NCBI GenBank assembly: GCA_019636625.1
Contig: JAHBXE010000021.1
Location: 1-60,924 of the forward strand
Direction of reading: 5' to 3'
Length of the DNA stretch: 60,924 nucleotides
Source: Phycisphaeraceae bacterium
GTDB taxonomy: Bacteria > Planctomycetota > Phycisphaerae > Phycisphaerales > UBA1924
In this document: positions 15,586 through 24,855 of the stretch, piece after piece
Layout: each line of letters starts with the position of its first letter
How positions within the stretch are numbered: position 1 is the first letter of the stretch
The notes under the pieces: model-generated
Told to the model about the DNA's origin: nothing
Database searches by the model: none
The model's input: only the letters and a program-made list of their open reading frames with translations
Translations under genes and position numbers: made by a program

Positions 15586-18285
15586 TTATGGGCAGCCCGC
15601 GGCGAACTTGCTGAGGAAGCACTGGAAGTCGTTGGCGGTGAGGGCGGGGGTTCCTGTGGAGCCGTCGCAGTTGGCGTACATGCTGCCGGCGGCGAAGGCG
15701 TTGAGGAAGCACTGGAAGTCGTTGGCGGTGAGCAGGGGCGAGCCGGTGCTGAGGTCGCAGTTGACGTAGCAGGTGGTGACGAACTGGCGCATCATCTCGC
15801 CGTCCTCGTGCTCGAGGATGTGGCAGTGGTAGGCGAACGTGCCGCGGTACTGCGTGAAGCGGGCGATGATCCGCGTGATCTGCAGGGGCGGGCAATCGAC
15901 GGTGTCCTTCCAGCCGGCCTCGTGGGCCGGGGGCGGGACGCGGGGCCCGGAGGGGACGACCTGCCCCGAGACGATCTCGAAGGGCTGGCGGTCGAGGATC
16001 TGGAACTGCACGAGGTGCAGGTGCATGGGGTGGGACTGATCGGAGCGGTTGATGAAGCTCCAGATCTCGTTGGTGTCGAGGTGCACGAACTCGGTGATCT
16101 CGTCCCACTCCTTGCCGTTGATGAGCCAGCGGGTGGTCGGGCAGGTGCCTGGCAGGCGCTGGAGCACGAACTCCCGCGTGCGGGCGGCGGACGATTCGGG
16201 GATCGGGGTGATGGCGCGGAGCGAGGCCGGCAGGGGCGAGGTGGCCCCCGTGTTGGACTGCACGATGAAGCGCATGACATTGGGCAGCACGCCGACGCCC
16301 GGCTCGCCGGGGAAAGGCGCGGGGGCCGAGTTGATGAAGTCGATCATCGTTCCCGGCGCGTAGGGGGCGAAGTCCACCACGATGTCCGCGCGCTCGCCGG
16401 GCATGAGGGTGATCTCGGTGAGCGGGACGGGCGCGGGGAGGAGCCCGCCGTCGGTGCCCACGGCGTGGAATGTGGCCCCGTTGGAGAGGGCCAGGCGGTA
16501 GGTGCGCGAGCCGGCGCCGTTGGCGATTCGGAACCGGTACTTGCCCCGGTGGACGTTCAGGAACGGCCAGACCTTGCCGTTGACGAGGGTGAAGTCACCG
16601 AAGAAGTGCTCGTGCCACATCGCGGGGTACTTGAGCGAGCCGTCCGGGTTGAACGACTTGTCCTGCAGAAGCAGCGGGACCTCGTACGCGCCGCTGGGCA
16701 GGCCCAGGCCGTTCTCGATCGCATCGCGGATCAGGTAGAAACCGCCCAGACCCATGTACACGTTCAGGCGTGTGATTCCCAAGGCGTGGTCGTGGTACCA
16801 CAGCGTGGCGGGGAGCTGCGTGTTGGTGTACCGGTACGCGAAGGACGACTCGCCCGGAAGGATGGTTGATTCCGGGAAGCCATCGCTGGCGGCCTCGACG
16901 TGCCCGCCGTGCAGGTGGGTGACCAGGCGGGGCGAGTCGCCTTCCTGCATCGGGCCGTGCAGGCACATGTCCACCGGGAGGTAGTGGTGCTGGCGGAGGG
17001 CGCCGGTCGCATCGCGGAGGTCGTTGACCCAGGTGACGTTGACCTGCTGGTTGCGGAAGGCCTCGATGGTGGGGCCGGGGTATTGGCCGTCGTAGCCCCA
17101 GAGCCGGGTGGGCGGCAGGTCGCGGTGGAGCACCTTGGTGATCTCGCGGGCGGCGATGGTGTACGACGCCGCGCCGCCGGGGAAACCGCTGGTGGGAACG
17201 GCGACATTGGGCAGGGGCAGCGGATCGACGAAGGGAGTGAGGACGATGGGGCACAGGGAGGCGGAGCAGGCGACGTTGTTGCCGCGGTAAATCCCGCCGC
17301 CGCTCAGGCAGTCGGCCTCGCGGAGCACCTGGCACGTCCCGTTCGCGAAGCAGCAGGCGCCGGTGGGGATGGAGCAGAGGCCGGGAGAGCAGGGGAAGAA
17401 GTTGCCTTGGTAGATGCCGTTGACGGCGGTGCAGTCGGCCTGGGTCAGCGTGACGCAGTCGAGATTGGGGAGGCAGCAGGCGCCGGTCGGCTGCGGGCAG
17501 GGATTGGGCGTGCACGTCGTGCCGATGCCCGAGAACGTTCCGCCTTGTGCGGCGCACAGGCTCGCGGGCAGGAGCGTGCAGTTGCCCAGCGTGAAGCAGC
17601 ACGCGCCGGCATCGGGCGGGGGCGTGAAGTTGACGACGAGGGTCGGGCGCTGCGAAGGGGTCGCGATTTCGCGCGTCGCGAGCCGCTTGGCCGTGCTGGA
17701 GGCGGTTTCATCCCCCTTGATCAGCCATCCGAAGTTCGTGGCGGGGAAGTTCACCCATTGCTGGACATCGGCGGCGAGCGAGGCGGTTGAGGACCAGGAG
17801 TAGGAACCGATACCGGACCCGATGGTGGTGGTCGCGCTGGGGGTGGAGGCAAAGTCGCCGCCGGGCGTTGTCCAGAGCGTTGTGTTGTAGAACCGGTGCC
17901 GCCACGTCGCATCGCCGGGCTCGGACATCGACCCCGCCCCGCCGTTGCCGGGGAACGAGGAAGGACCTTCGCCCCAGTCCGCGCTGACGCGGTGCAGCGT
18001 GGCGGGACGATTCCCGGCACGTGTCCGGTTCATGTACACGGTCATCGTGACGCTGTTGATCGTGGAGCCCGGCGGGATGGCCGTCAGATCAAACTTCACC
18101 AGCGCCCGCCGGATCTCGGCATTGGCCGTCTTGCCGATGAACATGCCGTCGCCCGCGCCGCTGGACAGGGAACCATCCGCGGACTCGTAGAGCGTGTTGT
18201 CCTTCGCGGATTGGACGGTGATCACATCGGCACGAGCCGCCGTTGCCAGCGCCACCATCGCCGCCATCCATCCCAAGCTCTTCAT
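15586..18285 (-). CDS. Secreted multicopper oxidase fused to DNRLRE domain, Cys-rich repeats and GC-type dockerin
   Basis: 899 aa. The signal peptide is MKSLGWMAAMVALATAARAD. Residues 20-220 are a DNRLRE-like beta domain (SAKDNTLYESADGSLSSGAG). Residues 226-345 hold three Cys-rich repeats ('GACCF..GNCTLL...CAAQGGTF'). Residues 365-835 form a CotA/bilirubin-oxidase-like multicopper oxidase with all copper motifs: HLHGGH (457-462), WYHDH (496-500), HPMHLH (752-757) and HCHILEHE with Met831. Residues 840-899 are two dockerin repeats. It should oxidise phenolic, metal or similar substrates outside the cell with O2 reduced to water. The start at 18285 is chosen for the signal peptide; an 80-residue upstream extension is unlikely. 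Confidence 0.9.
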   Translation of the reverse strand: MKSLGWMAAMVALATAARADVITVQSAKDNTLYESADGSLSSGAGDGMFIGKTANAEIRRALVKFDLTAIPPGSTINSVTMTVYMNRTRAGNRPATLHRVSADWGEGPSSFPGNGGAGSMSEPGDATWRHRFYNTTLWTTPGGDFASTPSATTTIGSGIGSYSWSSTASLAADVQQWVNFPATNFGWLIKGDETASSTAKRLATREIATPSQRPTLVVNFTPPPDAGACCFTLGNCTLLPASLCAAQGGTFSGIGTTCTPNPCPQPTGACCLPNLDCVTLTQADCTAVNGIYQGNFFPCSPGLCSIPTGACCFANGTCQVLREADCLSGGGIYRGNNVACSASLCPIVLTPFVDPLPLPNVAVPTSGFPGGAASYTIAAREITKVLHRDLPPTRLWGYDGQYPGPTIEAFRNQQVNVTWVNDLRDATGALRQHHYLPVDMCLHGPMQEGDSPRLVTHLHGGHVEAASDGFPESTILPGESSFAYRYTNTQLPATLWYHDHALGITRLNVYMGLGGFYLIRDAIENGLGLPSGAYEVPLLLQDKSFNPDGSLKYPAMWHEHFFGDFTLVNGKVWPFLNVHRGKYRFRIANGAGSRTYRLALSNGATFHAVGTDGGLLPAPVPLTEITLMPGERADIVVDFAPYAPGTMIDFINSAPAPFPGEPGVGVLPNVMRFIVQSNTGATSPLPASLRAITPIPESSAARTREFVLQRLPGTCPTTRWLINGKEWDEITEFVHLDTNEIWSFINRSDQSHPMHLHLVQFQILDRQPFEIVSGQVVPSGPRVPPPAHEAGWKDTVDCPPLQITRIIARFTQYRGTFAYHCHILEHEDGEMMRQFVTTCYVNCDLSTGSPLLTANDFQCFLNAFAAGSMYANCDGSTGTPALTANDFQCFLSKFAAGCP

Positions 18286-18564
18286 ACCCGTCCTGACCTC
18301 CGTGAAACACGATCCCCCGCGTGGCGCACACCGCGGCCATTCCCACACCGTCTCCGACGTCCTCCAAGGGTACCCCAAGCGGCGATTCCCACAACGTCCG
18401 CGCTCGAAACAAGGGAGATTTCCTGCCTCGTATCGCGAACAGCCCGACCTGCTCCGCTGCTTGCTGCGACTCGGAGTCCGAGAACGATCTTCTGTTCGCG
18501 ATCGCATGGGTTCCGGATGCGGCATCGCTCACGGGGGTCGCCCTGCCGCGCCGTACCATCCACC

Positions 18565-19704
18565 GTGATCTACCTCGACAACAACGCCACGACGCGTCCT
18601 TCCGCCGCCGTGGTCGCCGCTGTGCACGGCGCGCTCACCGAGTATTGGCAGAACCCCTCAAGCATCCATCGGCCGGGGCAGGCGGCGCGTCAGCAGGTTG
18701 AACTGGCGCGGCGGGATGCCGCCGAGTTGCTGGGTGTGTCAGCCCGGGAAGTCACCTTTACCTCCGGCGGGACCGAGTCCATCCATCTTGCCATCCGGGG
18801 GGTCGCAGCCACCGTTTCCAAGCCCGTCGTCGTCAGCACGCGCGTCGAGCACTCCGCTGTCCGCGACCTGCTCGAAGACCTTTCCCGGCAAGGAGTCGAA
18901 GTGCGTTGGGTGCCGGTCGATGCCGCGGGAGTGGTTGACGTTGAACAACTCGGCCCGCTTCTCGAAGGCGCGACGCTCGCCTCGATCCAGTGGGCCAACA
19001 ACGAAACCGGAGCCGTGCAGCCCATCGAGCAGATACACGCCCTGTGCCGAGCCCGGGCGGTGACGTTTCACTGCGACGGCACCCAGTGGATCGGCAAGGA
19101 GCCGACGCCAAGCCCGCTTCCCTGCGACCTGCTCACCTTCAGCCCGCACAAGTTTCACGGGCCCAAGGGCGTTGGCGTGCTCTGGGCCCGGCGCGGCGTC
19201 GGGATCCGCCCGGTGGTGGGAGGATCGCAGGAGCTGGGACGGCGCGGCGGTACGGAGAACGTGCCCGGCATCGCCGGGGCGGGCGTGGCCTGCCGCGAGG
19301 CCCGCGCGTTCCTGGCGGACCCGACGGCCCGGGAACGCCTCGGCGCGCTCCGCGACCGGTTCGAGCGGGTGGTGCTCGCGGCGTTGCCCGACGCGGTCGT
19401 GAACGCGGCGACGGCGAAGCGGCTGTGGAACACCACGAACATCGCGTTCCCGCGCCTGGAGGCGGAGGCGATCCTGCTGCTGCTCTCGGAGCGGGGCGTG
19501 TGCGCCTCGGCGGGCGCGGCGTGCTCCTCCGGTTCGTTGGATCCCTCGCCCGTGCTGCTGGCGATGGGGGTGCCGCCGGAGCTGGCGCACGGATCGGTGC
19601 GGTTCAGCCTGTCGCGCGAGACGACCGGGGCGGAGGTGGAGGAAGCGGCGGCGATCGTGATTGACTGCGTTCGGCGTCTGCGTGGTTCGATGCCCGGGGC
19701 GTAG
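18565..19704 (+). CDS. Cysteine desulfurase (NifS/IscS-like)
   Basis: 379 aa with a GTG start at 'VIYLDNNATTRPS', the standard N-terminus. It is a PLP enzyme that removes sulfur from cysteine for Fe-S clusters or tRNA thiolation. It has the PLP lysine in SPHKFHGPKG (Lys196), the GGSQE..RRGGTENV motif, and the catalytic Cys in 'CASAGAACSSGS' (about Cys320). No iscU, sufBCD or other Fe-S genes are adjacent, so the acceptor is unknown. It is divergent from the multicopper oxidase gene with 279 bp between. The long upstream open frame is antisense to that gene and not used. Confidence 0.92.
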   Translation: MIYLDNNATTRPSAAVVAAVHGALTEYWQNPSSIHRPGQAARQQVELARRDAAELLGVSAREVTFTSGGTESIHLAIRGVAATVSKPVVVSTRVEHSAVRDLLEDLSRQGVEVRWVPVDAAGVVDVEQLGPLLEGATLASIQWANNETGAVQPIEQIHALCRARAVTFHCDGTQWIGKEPTPSPLPCDLLTFSPHKFHGPKGVGVLWARRGVGIRPVVGGSQELGRRGGTENVPGIAGAGVACREARAFLADPTARERLGALRDRFERVVLAALPDAVVNAATAKRLWNTTNIAFPRLEAEAILLLLSERGVCASAGAACSSGSLDPSPVLLAMGVPPELAHGSVRFSLSRETTGAEVEEAAAIVIDCVRRLRGSMPGA

Positions 19705-19708
19705 CGCG

Positions 19709-21001
19709 TCAACGACCGGCGTCGCCTTTGGGCTTGTGCACGCCAAGCTGCACGTACTCGCGGCGGAACAGCAGCTCGAGCGTCCAGTCCATCGCGATCC
19801 GGATCTTTCGTGCCAGGCCGGGCATCTTCATCAGGTACACCGTGCGCCAGAGCCACCACGCCGCGAATCCGGAAATCTTCACGCCGAAGATGCTCGCCAC
19901 GCCCGTTCGGCAACCCAGCGCCGCCAGCGAACCCTGCGACACGATGTCGCAGGGCGTCGTCGGCCGCCCGCGGAGGATGCACGCGATGTTTCGTGCCGCA
20001 TGAATCCCTTCTCGAACACCGTGCTGCGCCGTGGCGGGGTACGGTCTGCCCGCGGCATCGGTGTTGACCGCGCAGTCGCCGATCCCCCAGATGTTGTCAA
20101 ATCCCTGGACACGAAGGTCCCGCGCACAGACGAGGTACCCCCGCTCATCACGTGGGAGGCCCGATACCGCCAGGACCGGCGGAGGCTCGATGCCGGCGGC
20201 CCACACCACCGTTCTCGCCTCCAGGCGCGGCCCGGACGCCAGCGTGACCCCCCGCTCGTCGATCGCCGACACAGACTCGTTGAGGCGCACATCGATCCCC
20301 CGCCTCCGCATCTTCATCGTTGCGTAGTCCGCCAGCTCCGCCTCCAGCGCCCCGAGAATTCTGGGCGAGCGCTCCACGAGCGTGACTGTAACGTCGTCGC
20401 GGGACAGGCTCGGGTACTGCCGAACCGCCCCACGCAGGAACGCCTCCATCTCGCCCGCCACCTCCGCGCCGGTGAAGTTGGCGCCGATCACCACCAGGTG
20501 CAGCAGGGACTTTCGCTCCGCCGGATCCGGCGTCGCGGCGGCCGTTTCGAGCATGCGGATCGCCCGGTCGCGCAGACCGACGGCGTCCGCGAGCGACTTC
20601 ATTTCCAGCCCGTGCTCCTTCAGACCGGGCACCGGCGGCATCCGTGTCACGCTTCCGAGCGCGATCACAAGGTGGTCGTACTCGATGTCCATCCGCTGCC
20701 CGCTCTCTTCAAGTCGGCACACGACGCGTCCGGCCGCGGCCTCGATGCGTTCCACGCGCAGCATCTTGAACTCCGCCCGCCGGATGAACGAACGGATGGA
20801 GACCACGGTGTGCCGCGGTTCCAGGCTCCCCGTGCCCGCCTCCACGAGCAGCGGGTAGATGATGAAGTAGTTCTGGCGGTCGATGAGCGTGATCTCCGCC
20901 TCGTCGGGAGAGATCAGCCGCTCCAGCTTCTGCGCACAGTACGCGCCGGCGTAGCCTGCCCCGAGAATCACGATCCGCGGCTTGCGCATGGGTGTGGCCA
21001 T
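19709..21001 (-). CDS. ndh: Type II NADH dehydrogenase (NDH-2)
   Basis: 430 aa. It is a single-subunit, membrane-peripheral flavoprotein that passes electrons from NADH to quinone without pumping protons. It has an FAD-binding GAGYAG (14-19), a NAD-binding 'VIGANFTGAEVAGE', 'GIGDCAV' near the C-terminal third and the quinone-site-like 'ATAQHGVREG'. The C-terminus has a hydrophobic/amphipathic stretch (FAAWWLWRTVYLMKMPG) for membrane attachment. The start at 21001 has GGAAGGAG upstream. It is convergent with the desulfurase gene (4 nt apart). Confidence 0.88.
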   Translation of the reverse strand: MATPMRKPRIVILGAGYAGAYCAQKLERLISPDEAEITLIDRQNYFIIYPLLVEAGTGSLEPRHTVVSIRSFIRRAEFKMLRVERIEAAAGRVVCRLEESGQRMDIEYDHLVIALGSVTRMPPVPGLKEHGLEMKSLADAVGLRDRAIRMLETAAATPDPAERKSLLHLVVIGANFTGAEVAGEMEAFLRGAVRQYPSLSRDDVTVTLVERSPRILGALEAELADYATMKMRRRGIDVRLNESVSAIDERGVTLASGPRLEARTVVWAAGIEPPPVLAVSGLPRDERGYLVCARDLRVQGFDNIWGIGDCAVNTDAAGRPYPATAQHGVREGIHAARNIACILRGRPTTPCDIVSQGSLAALGCRTGVASIFGVKISGFAAWWLWRTVYLMKMPGLARKIRIAMDWTLELLFRREYVQLGVHKPKGDAGR

Positions 21002-21093
21002 CGGCTCCTTCCCGGCGAATGGGGCGGCGAACTGGAACGGTAGCGGGCCGGAACGATCGGGGAGCACGAGGGGAGGTGTCGTATGCTTGTTCC

Positions 21094-22185
21094 ATGCCTC
21101 CCTCCCCGGTCGCCTCCGGCACGTGCCATCTTCTCTTCGCCTACGACGTCGCGCTGAGCATCGATCTGGACGGGGCGGCGGCGCTGTGCCGGCAATCCGA
21201 GCGGGAGTCCCTGTCGCGCAAGCGGCGCACCCCGTCTTCGTTTCAGTACCGCCCCACGCCCGTGCGTGTGACGCTTGACGGTGAGCCGATCAAGGTGGCC
21301 GGTTTCGCGACACACCCCCGGATCGAGATCACCCTCTTCGACTTCGGCGCCGCGTCGGTCAGCTACCAGATTCCCATCGAGGCTCCGCTGGAGGGCCTTT
21401 TGGCCCTGAGCGATGCGCTGTACGAGAACGCCGACCTGCTCGCCGACTCACGCCGGCACGTGGCCGACCTCCTGTGGACGATCCGCGATGCGGTGGACAG
21501 GCCGCACATCGCCGACTTCGTGGAGGACTACGCGATCTACCAGATCGAGCGGCTGGCCCCGGGCATCGCCACGCCCGATGATGTGATCGCCGCGCACCGG
21601 CACCTGCTGGCCCGGATCCTGCGGTCCGAGCCGGGCGAACTGTCGGAGAGCGAAGCGCAGGACGCCGTGTCCGCGCGGATCTCCTACGCGCCGAACGAGG
21701 CGACGATCATCGACTGGAACGCGGCGATCGTGCTGATGCAGAAGGACGCCGAGGATGCGCGGGCGGTGCTCGAGTACGCCAACGTTGAACTGCTCGAAAT
21801 GCGGCACCTGGATGACCAGCTCGACGATGTGCTCGACCGCTCGCGCGAGCAGTTGGCCCGGCTGGACCGATGGTGGCGGATGGTGCTCCCCTCCGACCGG
21901 GCGGTGCGGCGCATCGCGGAACTGCAGATGGACAACGCCCTGCTCTTCGAGGGCGTGAACAACGCCTTGAAACTCATCGGCGACCAGTACCTCGCCCGGC
22001 TCTACCGCCTCGCCGCGGCACGGCTGCACCTGCCCGAGTGGGACGCCAGCATCCTGCGCAAACTCGAGACGGCGCAGAGCATCTACCAGAAACTCTCCGA
22101 CCGGCAATCGACGCGGCGGATGGAGGCGCTTGAGTGGATCATCATCATCCTCATTGCACTGTCCATCGTGCTCGCGTTCGTGTGA
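21094..22185 (+). CDS. RMD1/YagE (DUF155)-like membrane protein
   Basis: 363 aa. It is mostly helical and hydrophilic with one C-terminal transmembrane segment (ALEWIIIILIALSIVLAF). The layout, the central 'LFDFGAASVSYQIPI' beta segment and the ending 'MEALEWIIIILI' resemble the RMD1/DUF155 family, whose bacterial function is not established. The ATG at 21094 follows GAGGGGAGG. It is divergent from ndh with 92 nt between and ends 4 nt from the convergent FkbM gene. The family call is by eye and moderate. Confidence 0.65.
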   Translation: MPPSPVASGTCHLLFAYDVALSIDLDGAAALCRQSERESLSRKRRTPSSFQYRPTPVRVTLDGEPIKVAGFATHPRIEITLFDFGAASVSYQIPIEAPLEGLLALSDALYENADLLADSRRHVADLLWTIRDAVDRPHIADFVEDYAIYQIERLAPGIATPDDVIAAHRHLLARILRSEPGELSESEAQDAVSARISYAPNEATIIDWNAAIVLMQKDAEDARAVLEYANVELLEMRHLDDQLDDVLDRSREQLARLDRWWRMVLPSDRAVRRIAELQMDNALLFEGVNNALKLIGDQYLARLYRLAAARLHLPEWDASILRKLETAQSIYQKLSDRQSTRRMEALEWIIIILIALSIVLAFV

Positions 22186-22189
22186 AGAA

Positions 22190-23086
22190 CTAGAGCACGG
22201 GCGGCTTGAGGCCGAGCGAGCCGGGCGTGAGGGCCGCCATGTAGCGGTCGCTGAGTCCCGAGGCGGGGGCGCCCCATGCGGAGAAGTCGCCCGCCTTGGC
22301 GTCGTAGTTGGCCAGCACCAGGTTGGCCAGATCCCACGAGTGGTAAACCTCGTGCAGCACGATGGCGAGTTTGAGCAACTGCTCCTTCGTCAGCGCGCCG
22401 AGATTGTCGAAGTCCTTGACGTAGAGCACATCGGCCCAAAGGTGCTGGCGCATGGGCTTGAAGGGGTTGCGGGGGTCGGCGAAGGGCTTGAAGGCCCGGC
22501 CGGACATGCTCGTGAACGAGTGCAGCGCGAAGCCCATCCCCCGCAGTTCCCGGTCCACGTCGGCGAACAGGGGCTGGTCCTTGTACATCGGCGCGAACTC
22601 GACCTCTGCCTGGACTGCCACAGCGCCGGAGATCCGCGCCCGACCGCCGCGGATCACGTCCAGTTCGGCCCCCTGCACATCGATCTTGATGAAGTCGATG
22701 TTCGTGATTTCCGGCATGTCGTCAAGCCGGCGAGTCTGGACCCGCGACGTCTCCACGGTGCGCGTCAGTTCCTCCAGGGCCTGGAACCGCGACAGCAGGC
22801 GCGTGTTGGGCTCGTAGAGCGACGAAGTCATCGCCGTGTTGGTCAGGTAGAACGTCCGCTCCGATCCATCCCCGACGAAGTACGGCAGGTGACGCTGGTT
22901 GGGGCCGGCCTTGGCGTTGAGCTTCTCGCACTCGGCGATGACGGGCTCGAATCCCACCACCCTCGCCAAGCCCGAATCCACCAGCGGCTGGTAGAAGGGC
23001 GGCTGCCCCTCCAGCATCATCGCGCCGACATCGACCACGTCGATCATCGGGGCCAAGTCGCCCAGCACATCCCGGATGCGCACCAT
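22190..23086 (-). CDS. FkbM family SAM-dependent methyltransferase
   Basis: 298 aa. It has 'MIDVVDVGAMMLEGQ' as a variant SAM motif I, 'VVGFEPV' and the FkbM hallmark 'NIDFIKIDVQGAELDVIRGG'. FkbM-type enzymes usually methylate hydroxyls on sugars or natural products. A C-terminal extension of about 80 residues (LHEVYHSWDLANLVLANYDAK) is not part of the core fold. The Met at 23086 starts the conserved part. Its role here may be surface glycan methylation, which is inferred only. Confidence 0.8.
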   Translation of the reverse strand: MVRIRDVLGDLAPMIDVVDVGAMMLEGQPPFYQPLVDSGLARVVGFEPVIAECEKLNAKAGPNQRHLPYFVGDGSERTFYLTNTAMTSSLYEPNTRLLSRFQALEELTRTVETSRVQTRRLDDMPEITNIDFIKIDVQGAELDVIRGGRARISGAVAVQAEVEFAPMYKDQPLFADVDRELRGMGFALHSFTSMSGRAFKPFADPRNPFKPMRQHLWADVLYVKDFDNLGALTKEQLLKLAIVLHEVYHSWDLANLVLANYDAKAGDFSAWGAPASGLSDRYMAALTPGSLGLKPPVL

Positions 23087-23105
23087 GGCGCGAGTATACG
23101 GCGCG

Positions 23106-23411
23106 TCAGAATCCCAGTTTCCGCTTCGACGACACCACGCCATCCTTGAAGTCGACGATGATCTGCCGGGATCCATCTTTCCACAGGAACGTCTTCTCGT
23201 TCGTCGGTTGCTTGCTGCCGGAGAGCACGCCGCCCGCCGAAATCCCGTGCCCGCCCGAGGTCTGCTCTTCGCCGGCGCCGAGCAGTTCCTCCACCTTGGA
23301 TTGGCTCATGCCGACCGTGATCTGATCGAAGGTTTCCTCATCGACGCCGCCGGAGGAGCAAGCGGTCATGAGGATCGTGGCCGCAAGAATCATCAGTCGC
23401 TTCGCTCGCAT
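23106..23411 (-). CDS. Small SmpA/BamE-like lipoprotein
   Basis: 101 aa. The lipoprotein signal peptide is MRAKRLMILAATILMTACSS with lipobox LMTAC. It is followed by 'ITVGMSQSKVEELLG', the motif typical of SmpA/BamE and related small outer-membrane lipoproteins, and a short beta sheet ending 'IIVDFKDGVVSSKRKLGF'. It may sit in the outer membrane, but BamE function is not proven. The gene lies between mrp and the FkbM gene on the same strand. Confidence 0.75.
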   Translation of the reverse strand: MRAKRLMILAATILMTACSSGGVDEETFDQITVGMSQSKVEELLGAGEEQTSGGHGISAGGVLSGSKQPTNEKTFLWKDGSRQIIVDFKDGVVSSKRKLGF

Positions 23412-23489
23412 GGCGGTCTCCCTTTGCCCGGACTCGGCGCAGCCTATCACAAACCGGGCCGCGACTGGCTCCGTCGCCACGGACAACGC

Positions 23490-24677
23490 TCAACTGACGC
23501 TCAGCGTCGGCCTGGCCTTCCCCGCCCGGATCGCCGCGACCGCCGCCTGCTTCTCCACGTTCTCGACCAAGGCCTCCAGCGCGGAGCACAGGGCCGTCCC
23601 CTTCCTGAAGTTCGCCGTCGGCTCCCCCGCATCGCTGTTCTCGCGCAGCGCCACGGTGATCGGCACCGCCCCCAGGAAAGGCAGGCCGAGCCTCGCCGCC
23701 ATCTTCTCCGCCCCGCCCTTGCCGAAGAGGTCGTACTCCCGCGGCGGGTTCAGGTCGTCCGCGATGAACGTGCTCATGTTCTCCACCACGCCCAGAACCT
23801 CGATCTTGAGCTGCTGGAACATCTTCGCGGCGCGGACCGCATCGTCCTGCGCCACTTTCTGCGGCGTGCAGACAACGACGGCACCGGTGAGCTGCATGGA
23901 CTGCGCCATCGTCAATGACACATCCCCAGTTCCGGGCGGGAGGTCGATGATCAGGTAGTCCAGCTCGCCCCACTCCGTTTGCTCCGTCAGTTGCTTGAAC
24001 GCGCCGTGGGCCATGGGCCCGCGCCAGATCAGCGGCTTGTCCGGATCCACCAGTTTCCCGATCGTGATCGCCTTGATCCCGTGCACGTAGAACGGCTGGA
24101 GCATGCCGTGCATCACCGCCTGGTCGTACGCGTGCAACCCCAGCATCGTGGGCATCGACGGTCCGTAAATGTCACCATCGAGCAGGCCCACCGCGTGGCC
24201 GCGGCGCGCCAGGCCCACGGCGATGTTCAGCGCGATGGTGGACTTTCCCACGCCCCCCTTGCCCGCGCCCACAGCGATGATGTGCTTGATTCCCGCCGCG
24301 CCGCCCGCGGGCGAAGCCAATCCGGAGATCGGCCGGTGCCCGTCACTCTCCGACTTGCCAGTCGGTGCCCCCGGGTTTCGGGCCGTGTGCACGACCACTC
24401 CGGCCTTGTTGACGAACTCCACGGTCAGCCCTTTGAGCCCTTCACCCGCCGCCCCCCCACTCCTTCTCGCGATGTTCGCAATGGCCTGTGCGCATCGAAT
24501 CGCCAGCGCGTCCAGCGCCGCGGCCGGTTCCCCCGCCGCGGCCTTGATCCGAACGCTCACCACGCCATCGCACGCGGCGACTCGCTCCACCATGCCCCCA
24601 TCCACCAGGTTCGACCGAGAACCGGGGTCGGGAACCGTTCGCAGGGCATCCATGACCAAGGGCTTATCCAGTGCCAT
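23490..24677 (-). CDS. Mrp/ApbC-family P-loop ATPase lacking the CxxC motif
   Basis: 395 aa. The N-terminal MIP18/DUF59-like domain covers about residues 1-95. A deviant Walker A follows (GKGGVGKST, 139-147), then 'GLLDGDIYGPSMP', 'LIIDLPPGTGD' and 'VVENMS', all typical of Mrp Fe-S carriers. After VVENMS the usual CxxC, which bridges the Fe-S cluster between subunits, is missing (TFIADDLNPPREYDLFGKGG), and no other CxxC is present. It may still act as an ATPase partner in Fe-S or other assembly. The start at MALDKP is chosen for homology. Confidence 0.88.
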   Translation of the reverse strand: MALDKPLVMDALRTVPDPGSRSNLVDGGMVERVAACDGVVSVRIKAAAGEPAAALDALAIRCAQAIANIARRSGGAAGEGLKGLTVEFVNKAGVVVHTARNPGAPTGKSESDGHRPISGLASPAGGAAGIKHIIAVGAGKGGVGKSTIALNIAVGLARRGHAVGLLDGDIYGPSMPTMLGLHAYDQAVMHGMLQPFYVHGIKAITIGKLVDPDKPLIWRGPMAHGAFKQLTEQTEWGELDYLIIDLPPGTGDVSLTMAQSMQLTGAVVVCTPQKVAQDDAVRAAKMFQQLKIEVLGVVENMSTFIADDLNPPREYDLFGKGGAEKMAARLGLPFLGAVPITVALRENSDAGEPTANFRKGTALCSALEALVENVEKQAAVAAIRAGKARPTLSVS

Positions 24678-24855
24678 CGGGGCCTCACTTCCACGCCTCA
24701 TCACAGGGAAGACGTGGAGAATTCGGTGTGCTTCCAGCCGAAGAGCATGGTAGGTTGAGCGGTTTCGGCAGCCTCTGGGAGCCTGGTTTTCTGCAATATC
24801 GCCCGGCGAAGACTCGTTCTGCGCTAGTCAAACTCAGCATTGGAAGGAGCATGTC

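Noticed and set aside
17896..18564. N-terminal extension of the cysteine desulfurase
   Set aside because: Most of it is antisense to the multicopper oxidase gene. The standard enzyme N-terminus starts at 18565.
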